This document shows positions 15,989-23,785 of a DNA stretch of 64,000 nt, one piece after another. The stretch spans positions 7,848,501 through 7,912,500 of the forward strand of contig NZ_CP117866.1 in the NCBI RefSeq assembly GCF_028736035.1. Direction: 5' to 3'. How positions within the stretch are numbered: position 1 is the first letter of the stretch; each line of letters starts with the position of its first letter. The notes beneath the pieces are model-generated. The model had not been told where the DNA came from, did not search any database, and saw nothing but the letters and a program-made list of their open reading frames with translations. This DNA is from Streptomyces sp. T12 (GTDB taxonomy: Bacteria; Actinomycetota; Actinomycetes; Streptomycetales; Streptomycetaceae). The position numbers and the translations under genes are program-made.

Positions 15989-16582
15989 TTGAAGACGGAC
16001 GCGAGCGGCGGGCGGAACCTGCGGAAGGCCGGAACGGGAGCGCCCCGCATCGGCTTCGCTGCCGCGGAACGGGGCGTTGGCGGCCGTATAGGGTCCGGAG
16101 TGCTGGGCATTTTCATCCTGCTCTTCGGCCTGATTCTCGTCGGGGTGGGCTACGAGGAAGGCCCCAGGAAGGTGTCCGGTGGCACGCAAGGGGTGATCAC
16201 CGTCGAGCGTTGCGGCATGGACGTCATCGGGGACGACGTGGAGTGCTCCGGCACCTTCCGCTCCGACGATGGCAAGCTCCGCTCCGACGTGGCGGACTTC
16301 GAGCCCGGTGGGGACTCCGGCAAGGGCGAGAAGTTCCAGGTGGTGGGATACGACACGGGGCATTTCCGCCGCGGCACCTTCGCGTCGTTCTACGTCGAGG
16401 CTGTCAAGGTCTGGTGCGTCGCTGCCGCCATGTTCGGAGTGGCGACGTTCCCGCTGAGCGCCGCCTTCCGCCGCGAGGGCCGCACCATGCGGCGCGGGAC
16501 GTTCATCACCGGCCTCATTCTGCTTTTCGGCGGGCTGCTGGGCTGTGGTCTCTGTGCCCTGGTGAACGCCGTGCTCATGTAG
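15989..16582 (+). CDS. Cys-pair membrane protein, paralogue 4
   Basis: The 197-residue product has a first helix at about 35-55, the loop QGVITVERCGMDVIGDDVEC ending in SGTFRSDDGKLRSD, and two helices at about 132-150 and 168-190. This is the loop pattern of the proteins at 1.8, 7.2, 7.9 and 42.1 kb. The TTG at 15989 is the likely start because GGGGAACGG lies upstream. It precedes the SUKH-4 gene at 16653 on the same strand with a 70-base gap. Function is unknown. Confidence 0.7.
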   Translation: MKTDASGGRNLRKAGTGAPRIGFAAAERGVGGRIGSGVLGIFILLFGLILVGVGYEEGPRKVSGGTQGVITVERCGMDVIGDDVECSGTFRSDDGKLRSDVADFEPGGDSGKGEKFQVVGYDTGHFRRGTFASFYVEAVKVWCVAAAMFGVATFPLSAAFRREGRTMRRGTFITGLILLFGGLLGCGLCALVNAVLM

Positions 16583-16652
16583 CGGCCCCGGCAAGGGCGC
16601 ACCAGCAGGCGCTGCGGGGGCTGTTGTCAGTGGTGGGTGCCAGGATGGCCGT

Positions 16653-17978
16653 ATGAGTGAGGAGCTGGACGACCTACTGGCCGACGTACTGGCCGACCCC
16701 GCGCGGCTGTTGACCGCTGACCGCGAGGCGTTGCGTGACCACCTCGCCGCCGCCGCGAACGGCGCGGAGAGCGTGGGGCGAGAGGTCTTTGTCCAGGCTG
16801 AAGCGATCTTCGGCGGCGCGGAAGTGTCGGCAGCCGAGTTCGGCTCCTGGCTGCACTTCGCCGCGAAGGCGACCGGTCACGAGGAGTACGCCGAGCGGCT
16901 CGCGAAGGCCGAACCGGGGATGCCGTGGCGAACGGTGTGGGCGTGGTGGCGGCCGGCCAACTGGTTCATGGCCCACCCGAGCCTGAACGGCGACTACTAC
17001 CAGGTCCACCGCCGCTTGTACGAGGGGCGGGAGCTCATCGAGGTGGTCGACCACCGCGGCCCGCTCTGGCTCGATGCGGAGACGGGGCGGAGGGTGAGGG
17101 TGGTCCGGGATGAAGGACCGCTGGCAGAAGCGCCCTTGCCGCCGGGGGTGTGGGATGCCCCGGAGCTGTCCGACTGGGACCTGACTGCCCCGGAGAGCTG
17201 GGAAGGAGCCGTCGCCTTCGCGGCCGAGGGCGGCAGGACCCGCTATCTCGTCCAGGACACCCACGGCATAGCGGTGCTCGAGACGGACGCCGAGGTGCTG
17301 CGGGACTGGCCGCGCGGCGACGGGATCGACCCCACGTCGTCCGAGGACCCGCCGCTCGACGCAGAACCGGCGCAGCGGCGGCCGTCCGGTCCGCTGACCG
17401 CGGCCCGGGTTGACGACGCCTTCGGGGAGCGGCATGTGGTTCGCACAGCCGAGAGTGCCCTGCCCGCGGGGCTGGAACACCCCGGGAGCAGACGGCACTT
17501 GAGGGACATCGGCCTGCCCAAGTGGTGGGTGTGCCACGGGGCCGAGTACGAGGCCCATCCGGCCGACGCCATGCGACCCCCGGCCGACGGCGACCTGGCC
17601 GAGGACGGCCTGCCCGGCGGTATGGCCGCCGCGGACCTGATCGCCTTCGGCACGTGCGACTACGGCGAGCTGTATCTGCACCGCCACGACGGGTCCGTAC
17701 ACATCTGGAGCCGGCTGGACGGCCCGACGGACGGGACGCTCGTACCACTCGCGCCAGACCTCGATGTCTTCACTCGCATCCTTGAGGCCGTGTACCGCTA
17801 CAGCAACGCCTGCTGGCATCCCTATCCGGTGGAGGGGGACCAGGAGGTGGTGGCGCAGGTGTTCCTGGATGAGGTGGCGGAGCTGGCTCCGGGCCTGTTC
17901 GATCCGGAGACGTCCAGCGGCGTGGTGTGGAGCTGGCTCTACGCAGGCATCACGGAACTGGGCGTGGACGGCTTCTAG
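16653..17978 (+). CDS. SUKH-4 family immunity-like protein without NTPase domain
   Basis: The 441-residue protein carries the C-terminal half of the architecture found in the 20-36 kb array. A short helical region (LHFAAKATGHEEYAERLAKA then MPWRTVWAWWRP) matches the middle region of those proteins, such as LHHAALSAGRAELAEQLLAS with LPWRTMWTHWRP. A SUKH-4 domain follows from about residue 240 to the end (LPAGLEHPGSRRHLRDIGLP and FGTCDYGELYLHRHDGSVHI). SUKH domains are immunity modules that bind and neutralise polymorphic toxins. No P-loop is present. Its toxin partner is not evident; the closest ESX effector is the toxin-less one at 8.9 kb. Confidence 0.75.
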   Translation: MSEELDDLLADVLADPARLLTADREALRDHLAAAANGAESVGREVFVQAEAIFGGAEVSAAEFGSWLHFAAKATGHEEYAERLAKAEPGMPWRTVWAWWRPANWFMAHPSLNGDYYQVHRRLYEGRELIEVVDHRGPLWLDAETGRRVRVVRDEGPLAEAPLPPGVWDAPELSDWDLTAPESWEGAVAFAAEGGRTRYLVQDTHGIAVLETDAEVLRDWPRGDGIDPTSSEDPPLDAEPAQRRPSGPLTAARVDDAFGERHVVRTAESALPAGLEHPGSRRHLRDIGLPKWWVCHGAEYEAHPADAMRPPADGDLAEDGLPGGMAAADLIAFGTCDYGELYLHRHDGSVHIWSRLDGPTDGTLVPLAPDLDVFTRILEAVYRYSNACWHPYPVEGDQEVVAQVFLDEVAELAPGLFDPETSSGVVWSWLYAGITELGVDGF

Positions 17979-18102
17979 TGCCGTGACCGGGAAGGTTCGC
18001 CGGGTTGCTGCTCGCGGGTCGCCACGGCATCGGTCCTCCGTCTGGTGGAGGCCCGCGCGCGGCCGATGCCCGGATGTGGTCGGCTGAGGGCAGCATCACG
18101 CG

Positions 18103-18468
18103 GTGCCGGCCGTCATCCACAACCTCGCCACTTGCGACTGGATCGCCAAGGGCTACCCGCTGTGTCTGATCGGGGACTCCGACACCGGCAAGTCCCACCT
18201 GCTGATCGCCCTGGGCACCGCGGCCGCCATGGCCGGCTACCGGGTTCGCTACACCACCGCGGCCGCCCTCGTGAACGAACTCGTCGAGGCGGCCGACGAC
18301 AAGCAGCTGGGCAAAACCATCGCCCGCTACGGACGCGTCGACCTTTTGGAGATCGATGAGCTGGGCTATCTCGAACTCGACCGCCGCGGCGCGGAGATGC
18401 TCTTCCAGGTTCTGACAGAGAGGGAGGAGAAGAACAGCATCGCGATCGCCTCCAACGAAGCGTTCACC
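18103..18468 (+). pseudogene. IS21-type IstB ATPase fragment
   Basis: The sequence matches the central part of the IS21 helper ATPase IstB: LCLIGDSDTGKSHLLIALG (Walker A), VRYTTAAALVNELVEAADD, RYGRVDLLEIDELGYLELDR (Walker B) and FQVLTEREEKNSIAIASNEA. The N-terminal third is missing and homology stops right after IASNEAF, where the antisense kinase pseudogene begins. The Walker A has Asp in place of the usual third Gly (GDSDTGKS rather than GDSGTGKS). No IstA gene is nearby, so this is a dead IS remnant. Confidence 0.82.
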
Positions 18469-18945
18469 ACAGAGCGCGATGGCGCGCTTCCCGGATGATG
18501 CGGTCAGCGGTCTCCTCGGGAGTCAGGGCCGCGGTGTCGAACCACCAGCCGGCGTCGCCGAGCTCGCGTTTCATGTCTGCATCGAGATCTTCATAGCCAT
18601 CGAAGTCGAACCGTTCTCGCGGATCACGGAGGGTGTCGCGGTACCGGCACGCCTCGATACCCGGTGCGAGGGCGACAAACAGGACATGCCGAGCCGGAAG
18701 GAGCGAGACGAAGAAGTCCAGCTGCCTGTGGTCGGGGATCACTCAGTCGATCACGGGCGTGAAGCCGGCGTCGGAGAAGTTGTTCGCCAGCGTGCACAGA
18801 TTGCGGTTGCACAGCTCCACCTGCCGCGCCGCCTCGTCGGCAGGTTCACCAAGAGCCCAGACGTGACCGCTGACGACCAGCCTGTTGATGAAGTCGCCGT
18901 CGAGCCGGGGGGAGCGTGGCAGAGCAATCGTATTTTCAAGGCGCG
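18464..18945 (-). pseudogene. P-loop kinase-like gene, broken by a nonsense codon and truncated
   Basis: Two frames in the same phase are separated only by a TGA at 18743-18745. Together they read LDGDFINRLVVSGHVWALGE and so on to NNFSDAGFTPVID, stop, then IPDHRQLDFFVSLLPARHVL and YEDLDADMKRELGDAGWWFD to REARHRALW. This resembles small AAA/nucleotide-kinase-like proteins in which the lost codon is a Trp (VIDWVIP), so a TGG to TGA change is likely. The Walker A end is absent; the sequence before about 18930 is unrelated. The 3' end meets the istB fragment. Confidence 0.65.
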
Positions 18946-19166
18946 GCCCTCCTGAGTACTCCGCTCCGGCGCCCCGGTTCCCCCGGCCGGATCTCCCAGC
19001 ATCCGCGAGCGAGAACCACCACCCGATCCGACCCAACAGCCGCTTGGCGATCAAGCGTTCCCGGAACTCACCAGCACGCGCTGCCGCTTCCCGCCGACAC
19101 AATCAGCGCCGTGACTCACATCGTGGCGCGTGCTGCCGAGGCTGTCGGTTCACTGATCCGCATCGC

Positions 19167-20189
19167 TCAGCCGCCCGCTCCGCTCCCCGTGAGCGGGCGT
19201 ACTGCCGGTTCGAGCAGCGACAGCGTCCGCTGCTGCGCGTCGAGGGCGACGCGGATACCGACCGGCATCGGCAGATTCGGGCCGGCGTGTCCGAACTCGA
19301 CGTTGCCCAGGACCGGGATGTCACGGTCGCCGAGGACATCGAGGACGATCTCGCGCAGGGTCGGGGACGCGTCGGGCGAGTCGAGTCCGTCGATCCCGTC
19401 CGGGATGCCTACGACCATGCCGGAGATCCGATCGAGGATGCCGGCGTGCCGCAGTACCTGCAGATAGCTCCACACATACGCGGCCTGGCCGCCAGCCTCC
19501 TCCCAGAACAGCACCGCGCCGTCGAACCGTTCGAGCGGCAGCGCGTAGGGCGTCGCCTGGGCCAGCACGATGCGGTTGATCACTCCGCCGATCAGGCGGC
19601 CTTCGGTGCGACCGGCACGCCAGCACTCCCACGTCGGGGTGGCCGGCAGCGCGCCGATCGGCACCGTACCGGTCAGCAGCGTCGAGTAGAGCTTCTCAAG
19701 TTCCGCTTGGCGTGCTGCGGGCGCGCGCTGCCAGTGTCCGCCGAGTCCAGGGGTGGCCAGGTCGGTATGGAAGCCGACCAGACCCGTGCGCGCGTAGAAC
19801 ACCAGATGCAACAGCGAGATGTCGCTGAAGCCGAGGATCGGCTTGGGGTCGGCAGTGATCGCCTCGAAGTCGATCAGGTCGAGGTAGCCGAGCGCCGTCT
19901 GGCCGCCGTCATGCGCGATGATCGCGCGCACTTCGGGGTCCCGCAGAAGAGCGTTGAGCTCTTCGGCGATCTCCGCCGGCCGGGCCGCGCTCCACCAACG
20001 GTGCCGCCCTGCATCGAGGAGCGGTGCCCGACGCACACGGAATCCCATCCGCTCGAGCACGACCACCGCCTGCTTGAGGTCGGGCTCGTAAGCGGCATGG
20101 AGCGGCCCAGACAGCGATGCGATAACGACGAGATCTCCGGGCCTCAGGGCACGAGGTCGAAGCAGTTGAGGCAGCGCAGTAAGAGTCAC
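19167..20189 (-). CDS. LD-carboxypeptidase / MccF-like S66 serine peptidase
   Basis: The 340-residue protein starts at a GTG and has the S66 family layout. The N-terminus is LRPGDLVVIASLSGPLHAAY. The nucleophile-elbow region is KPILGFSDISLLHL with Ser in GFSD. EGRLIGGVINRI and LFWEEAGG follow, with the catalytic His expected in VEFGHAGPNLPMPVG. S66 enzymes cut the LD bond of muropeptides in cell-wall recycling, or inactivate peptide-nucleotide antibiotics (MccF). The branch cannot be settled from sequence alone. It is intact but surrounded by decayed genes and has no operon partner. It has a weak ribosome-binding site. Confidence 0.85.
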   Translation of the reverse strand: MTLTALPQLLRPRALRPGDLVVIASLSGPLHAAYEPDLKQAVVVLERMGFRVRRAPLLDAGRHRWWSAARPAEIAEELNALLRDPEVRAIIAHDGGQTALGYLDLIDFEAITADPKPILGFSDISLLHLVFYARTGLVGFHTDLATPGLGGHWQRAPAARQAELEKLYSTLLTGTVPIGALPATPTWECWRAGRTEGRLIGGVINRIVLAQATPYALPLERFDGAVLFWEEAGGQAAYVWSYLQVLRHAGILDRISGMVVGIPDGIDGLDSPDASPTLREIVLDVLGDRDIPVLGNVEFGHAGPNLPMPVGIRVALDAQQRTLSLLEPAVRPLTGSGAGG

Positions 20190-20330
20190 CGAGGCAGTAT
20201 CCCGACACCCTCAGTAACACGCGACACATTTACCGGCGTCCATCCACGAAGCCCCTGGGCCCAGAACAAGCCGCCCTCCGGGGCCAGTTGGAGTCGCCTC
20301 GGGTGGAGCCAAATAGCACCGCCCTAGCCA

Positions 20331-20684
20331 TCAGATGGCTGCCCCCGGCCCGGCGGCCGATCGCCTCGGCCGGTTCGAGGCGCTCGCGGGATCGTCGGTG
20401 AAGGACAGCTCAGGGGCGCCGAACCGGGGGTTCAAGGCTGGTTCCGCATGCCGTACAACCACGCTGGGACCGGCCCATTCAGGCTCGTTCAGATCGATGA
20501 CCTGCACTACGTCTCTCGGGAGCCCCGCGGTCAGATCGGCGACGAGCTGACGGCGGCACTTCGGCGAGAAGCCGAACGGCATCGACCGCGGTCAGCGGCC
20601 TGAGCACGTCCCTCACGACTCGGGCCAGTTCGCCGAGACCCCGGAGTGTCCCGGCTCGGTCGATATCAGGTATGACGACCATCG
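20331..20684 (-). pseudogene. Frameshifted fragment of a stand-alone NTPase gene
   Basis: In one frame (about 20684-20557) it reads MVVIPDIDRAGTLRGLGELA to VRLLAEVP. The homology then continues in another frame (about 20560-20370) as RRQLVADLTAGLPRDVVQVI and HAEPALNPRFGAPELSFTDD. Both pieces align with residues about 127-220 of the NTPase encoded at 45095-47077 (VVVPDVDRAG to HAQAALNPEFGAPELPFTVD). The N-terminal part of a similar gene lies at 33.2-33.4 kb, on the other side of the SUKH-4 array. Confidence 0.72.
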
Positions 20685-20749
20685 GCGGCTGGCCACGCCA
20701 TGCGCCACGCGGCCAAGGAACGCAGCACAGCAAGTGTGGCCGCCTATGG

Positions 20750-22972
20750 TCAGTCGGTGGTTCGCAGTGCAGCAGTCCAGAAAGTGGCGTCTGTGTCTGC
20801 GTCGTCGAGGTCGGGCAGCGTGTCCTCCAGATCGTCTCTGATCGCGACGCGCTCGGTACGGCTCCCCGCCGCGGCCAGCATGCACCGGGCCGCAAGGTAG
20901 TGCTGGAGCAGGTCGATGAACGCGGCCAGGCCGCCGGCGATCAACACGGCGCCGGTTTCCTGCTCTCCGCCGTCGTCGGGCCCTCCGCCATCGTCGGGCT
21001 CGTCGTCGAAGTAGGCGTCGAAGTCGTCTTCTGCGCTGCTCCAGTCGTCCGCACCGAACAGGACGACCTGCCCCGTTCCGCCGTGCAGGACCAGGTCGCC
21101 GGCACCCCACGTACCGATCTTGTAGTACGCGCCTGGGACGGCGTCTGCCGACAGGTCGCCAGGGGCGAGCGGGGACAGACCCACTTCGTCCAGACCCACT
21201 TCGTCCAGAGCCTCGAGCCGGATTGCGGCGCCTTCGAAGGCGGGCAGTCCGACGTCTGTGAGAACGCGGCGTGCCTCGGCGTCCGTCACCCCCTCGGGCA
21301 GCAGGCCGGTGGGCAGGCGACGTACGACGCCCGGTTCGAAGAGGTCGGGGTCGTACGAGCCTCGGCGCCGTGCTGTCCCGCGGTGCAGCGCGGGGAGGAA
21401 TCCGGAGTCGTCGAAGAGCGGCTCCCCGTGCACCTTGCTGATGCGCGGACTTACGGCGGGGTCGTGGAGCTCGACCGCGAAAATGCCGCCGAGCCCCGTC
21501 ACGACCAGGAGGTCGCCGACCCTCACCTGATCCGACACGAAGGGGGGTTCCAGGGTGTCGAACACGGTCAGATCGTCCCAGTCGGGTGTGACGTTGCGTT
21601 CCAAGTCGGTGAGCCAGAGCGGCTCGCGCCGCCCTGGTGCGGGCATCGCCTCCGGCCAGGGGCCGGCCAGCTCCTCGCCGGTTTCGGCGTCCCAGACTCG
21701 GTATCGCTCGTCCCATTCCCCCGGAGCGGAAACGGCGTGCCGGCCAGGGAGATAGTCCTCAGGGGCGATGACCGGGTCTCCCAGTGGACCGGGCCGAACG
21801 TACGCGGCGTTCAGGGCACCCGGCGGCCGCCAATGGGCCCAGCGCACCTGCCACGGCAGCGGCCGGCCGGACGAGGCGATCTGGGCGGCGGTCTCCGTAT
21901 CGCCACGCACCGTACTCATCAGGTGCAGCCACGAGGCCCATTCACCCTGGGACAGGGAATCGACGCCGCACATCCACAAGTTGACCGCGTCCCCGGCCGG
22001 GGACGCACCGTTCACGACATACGAGTCGTCGGCGTGGGCCGCGTCGATCAGGGCGACTTGATCGATACGGGCAACGAGCCTGCCGGAGCGCTGAACGGAG
22101 TCGAACTCGCCGGCCTGCACGGCGTGCATCGCCAGCCCTTGTGTCAGGTACTGGCCGGTCGTCCCTGCCGCGGGCTGATCGCGCAGCCATGCGACCAGCT
22201 CCACATTCACGGCTCGTACGATCTCGGCATCGGTGGTCCGACGCAGCGTTTCGGCGTGCCGCTCGTCACGGAAGCGGACCCAGCCGTCGCCCTCCACCTC
22301 CAGCAGCTCGCCAGAAGCCTCCAGCGTTGTGGCGACATCCAGAGACCGGCCCACATGGGACCCCAGCGCCTGGGCGAGGGCGGTCCACACAGGCAAGGGA
22401 GCACGACGGACCTCGGCCAGTGCGAGTGCACGCAACGCTTCGGTGTCCGTGCTGTCGGACAGGTGCCCCGCAGCTCCCTCGGAACTGCTCGGTTGCAGTG
22501 CCACGACCAAGTGATCGTGTGCCAACCGGACATCCGGCAGGTCCCGTTCGATCACGACCTTGAGACCGCCGCCAACGGCCAGTTCGGCGGTGAAGCGGTG
22601 CACCATGCGCTCGGGCTCCGTGGAGCGCCGAGTACGGCCCGCACGATGGGCATTGACAATGATGACCAGCCCGCCACCGAGCGGGGAGTCCTCAAGCTCG
22701 AATCCCCAGTCCGCCCGCTTCTCCGGCAGAGCGGTGAACCCAGCAGCCGTCACGACCCGGTCGATGAGGTCCTCGCAGGTCAGCCCGGTGGCATCCACGA
22801 GCACCGCCTCGCTGCGGGCCTCACTCAGCCGCAGCAGTATCTCTGTCCGTCCGGACCCAGGAGGGCCGGTCAGCTCGGCCACTCGCTGGGTCCCGCTGTC
22901 CGACCACTCCAGGAGCTCGGCCAGGGCTTGTTCGGGTGGCATGGGCGAAGGAGGGGGTGTCGGAGGGGCCAT
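20750..22972 (-). CDS. STAND-like NTPase fused to SUKH-4 immunity domain, array gene 1
   Basis: The 740-residue protein has a P-loop domain (about 1-230), a helical middle region (about 230-400 with LPWQVRWAHWRPPG), a WD-like linker (about 400-560) and a C-terminal SUKH-4 domain (LPEGVTDAEARRVLTDVGLP, then YKIGTWGAGDLVLHGGTGQV). The Walker A is GPPGSGRTE, with Arg in place of the catalytic Lys, and the Walker B position reads LVIIVNAHRAG with no acidic residue. Nucleotide hydrolysis is therefore doubtful. The SUKH-4 C-terminus has an acidic insert (EPDDGGGPDDGGEQ). This is the last gene of the minus-strand array. Confidence 0.78.
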   Translation of the reverse strand: MAPPTPPPSPMPPEQALAELLEWSDSGTQRVAELTGPPGSGRTEILLRLSEARSEAVLVDATGLTCEDLIDRVVTAAGFTALPEKRADWGFELEDSPLGGGLVIIVNAHRAGRTRRSTEPERMVHRFTAELAVGGGLKVVIERDLPDVRLAHDHLVVALQPSSSEGAAGHLSDSTDTEALRALALAEVRRAPLPVWTALAQALGSHVGRSLDVATTLEASGELLEVEGDGWVRFRDERHAETLRRTTDAEIVRAVNVELVAWLRDQPAAGTTGQYLTQGLAMHAVQAGEFDSVQRSGRLVARIDQVALIDAAHADDSYVVNGASPAGDAVNLWMCGVDSLSQGEWASWLHLMSTVRGDTETAAQIASSGRPLPWQVRWAHWRPPGALNAAYVRPGPLGDPVIAPEDYLPGRHAVSAPGEWDERYRVWDAETGEELAGPWPEAMPAPGRREPLWLTDLERNVTPDWDDLTVFDTLEPPFVSDQVRVGDLLVVTGLGGIFAVELHDPAVSPRISKVHGEPLFDDSGFLPALHRGTARRRGSYDPDLFEPGVVRRLPTGLLPEGVTDAEARRVLTDVGLPAFEGAAIRLEALDEVGLDEVGLSPLAPGDLSADAVPGAYYKIGTWGAGDLVLHGGTGQVVLFGADDWSSAEDDFDAYFDDEPDDGGGPDDGGEQETGAVLIAGGLAAFIDLLQHYLAARCMLAAAGSRTERVAIRDDLEDTLPDLDDADTDATFWTAALRTTD

Positions 22973-23093
22973 CGCTGAATCTGCTGACTTTCGGTGTGTT
23001 CACACGGGGACGGGCCAGTACTCCAGCCTACGTTCTCGATCTTGTACAGCTCCGGCTGGAACGAGTACGGCCACCGCGTGATCACCGGGGGTT

Positions 23094-23363
23094 GTGTGGA
23101 CTCCTGAAGGGCCTGCGGTGGCCGCAGGCCAAAGCGCAGACCCTGCCCGCTGGCAGGCGATGTTCGACCAGGTCATGGCCCGGACCGCGAGCAGGTTCAG
23201 GCGGGTTGAGCGTCGGAGCCGCGGTCCGTGCTTACCTGGGCTGTTGTCGAGCGTCGAACGGAAGAACTGCTGGCGACCGGCCGAGCAGGCGGGCCTTGCG
23301 CGGCTCGGGCCGATTCAGCGCCTGCTGCTCACGGTGGGCGCCGGCGCCATGTGGCGGGCTTCC
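23094..23363 (+). pseudogene. Decayed IS701-type transposase, N-terminal piece
   Basis: From a GTG at 23094 the frame reads AVAAGQSADPARWQAMFDQV, then RFRRVERRSRG and VERKNCWRPAEQAGLARLGP. This aligns with residues 18-95 of the intact transposase at 0.4-1.8 kb (AVAAGHSVNPAHWQEAFEGL, RFTRVESRRRA, PRKNCWTIAEWAG). After about 23360 the homology stops, at the end of an antisense SUKH-4 remnant. The whole catalytic core is missing. Confidence 0.8.
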
Positions 23364-23366
23364 GCT

Positions 23367-23644
23367 TCACAACGATGCCGGGACATCCAACTCTGCGTCG
23401 AATGCGGCCCTCCAAGGCTCGGAAGATCCTGCCAACTGGTCGATCTGCTGTGCCCAGGCCGCGAGGCCGCGACGAGCGTCCCGTTCCTCGTACCGGGTGG
23501 GGAATTCGCTGCGACGCAGCGCGACGTACACACCCCGGCGGCTCCCAGCAAGGGCAGTACCGATCCACGTTGCCCAGGCTCGACCAGCCAGTCACTGACA
23601 GCGCGCTCGGCGTCAGCAAGGATCACTCGTTCCTCCGCAGTGCT
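23367..23644 (-). pseudogene. NTPase-SUKH-4 gene reduced to its two ends
   Basis: The upstream part (about 23644-23531) reads ERVILADAERAVSDWLVEPG and VLPLLGAAGV, the N-terminus found in the array protein at 26.3 kb (TVLSEDAELEILDWLLDPP, then LSLRGSPGV). At about 23530 it passes, out of frame, into VYVALRRSEFPTRYEERDAR and LAAWAQQIDQLAG to the TGA at 23367-23369. That is the C-terminus of a SUKH-4 domain (compare YDEFRRTHFPYLADHKDAQR). A single deletion of roughly 650 codons explains the structure. It is a dead array member. Confidence 0.75.
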
Positions 23645-23785
23645 GTTTGCGGAAGGCCAGGTCGCAGTACATTCGCAACCGGTGATCAGCCCCGACCGTC
23701 CCCTGCTGGAGCCACCGGTGATGCGAGTACATCTGCACACGCCAGTGATCTTGCACCTTCCGGTCGCAAGCCTCCAACCCAGGTG

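Noticed and set aside
18885..20327. A 480-codon plus-strand frame opposite the LD-carboxypeptidase gene
   Set aside because: The minus strand has clear S66 family motifs; the plus frame is rich in Arg, His and Gln without any domain.
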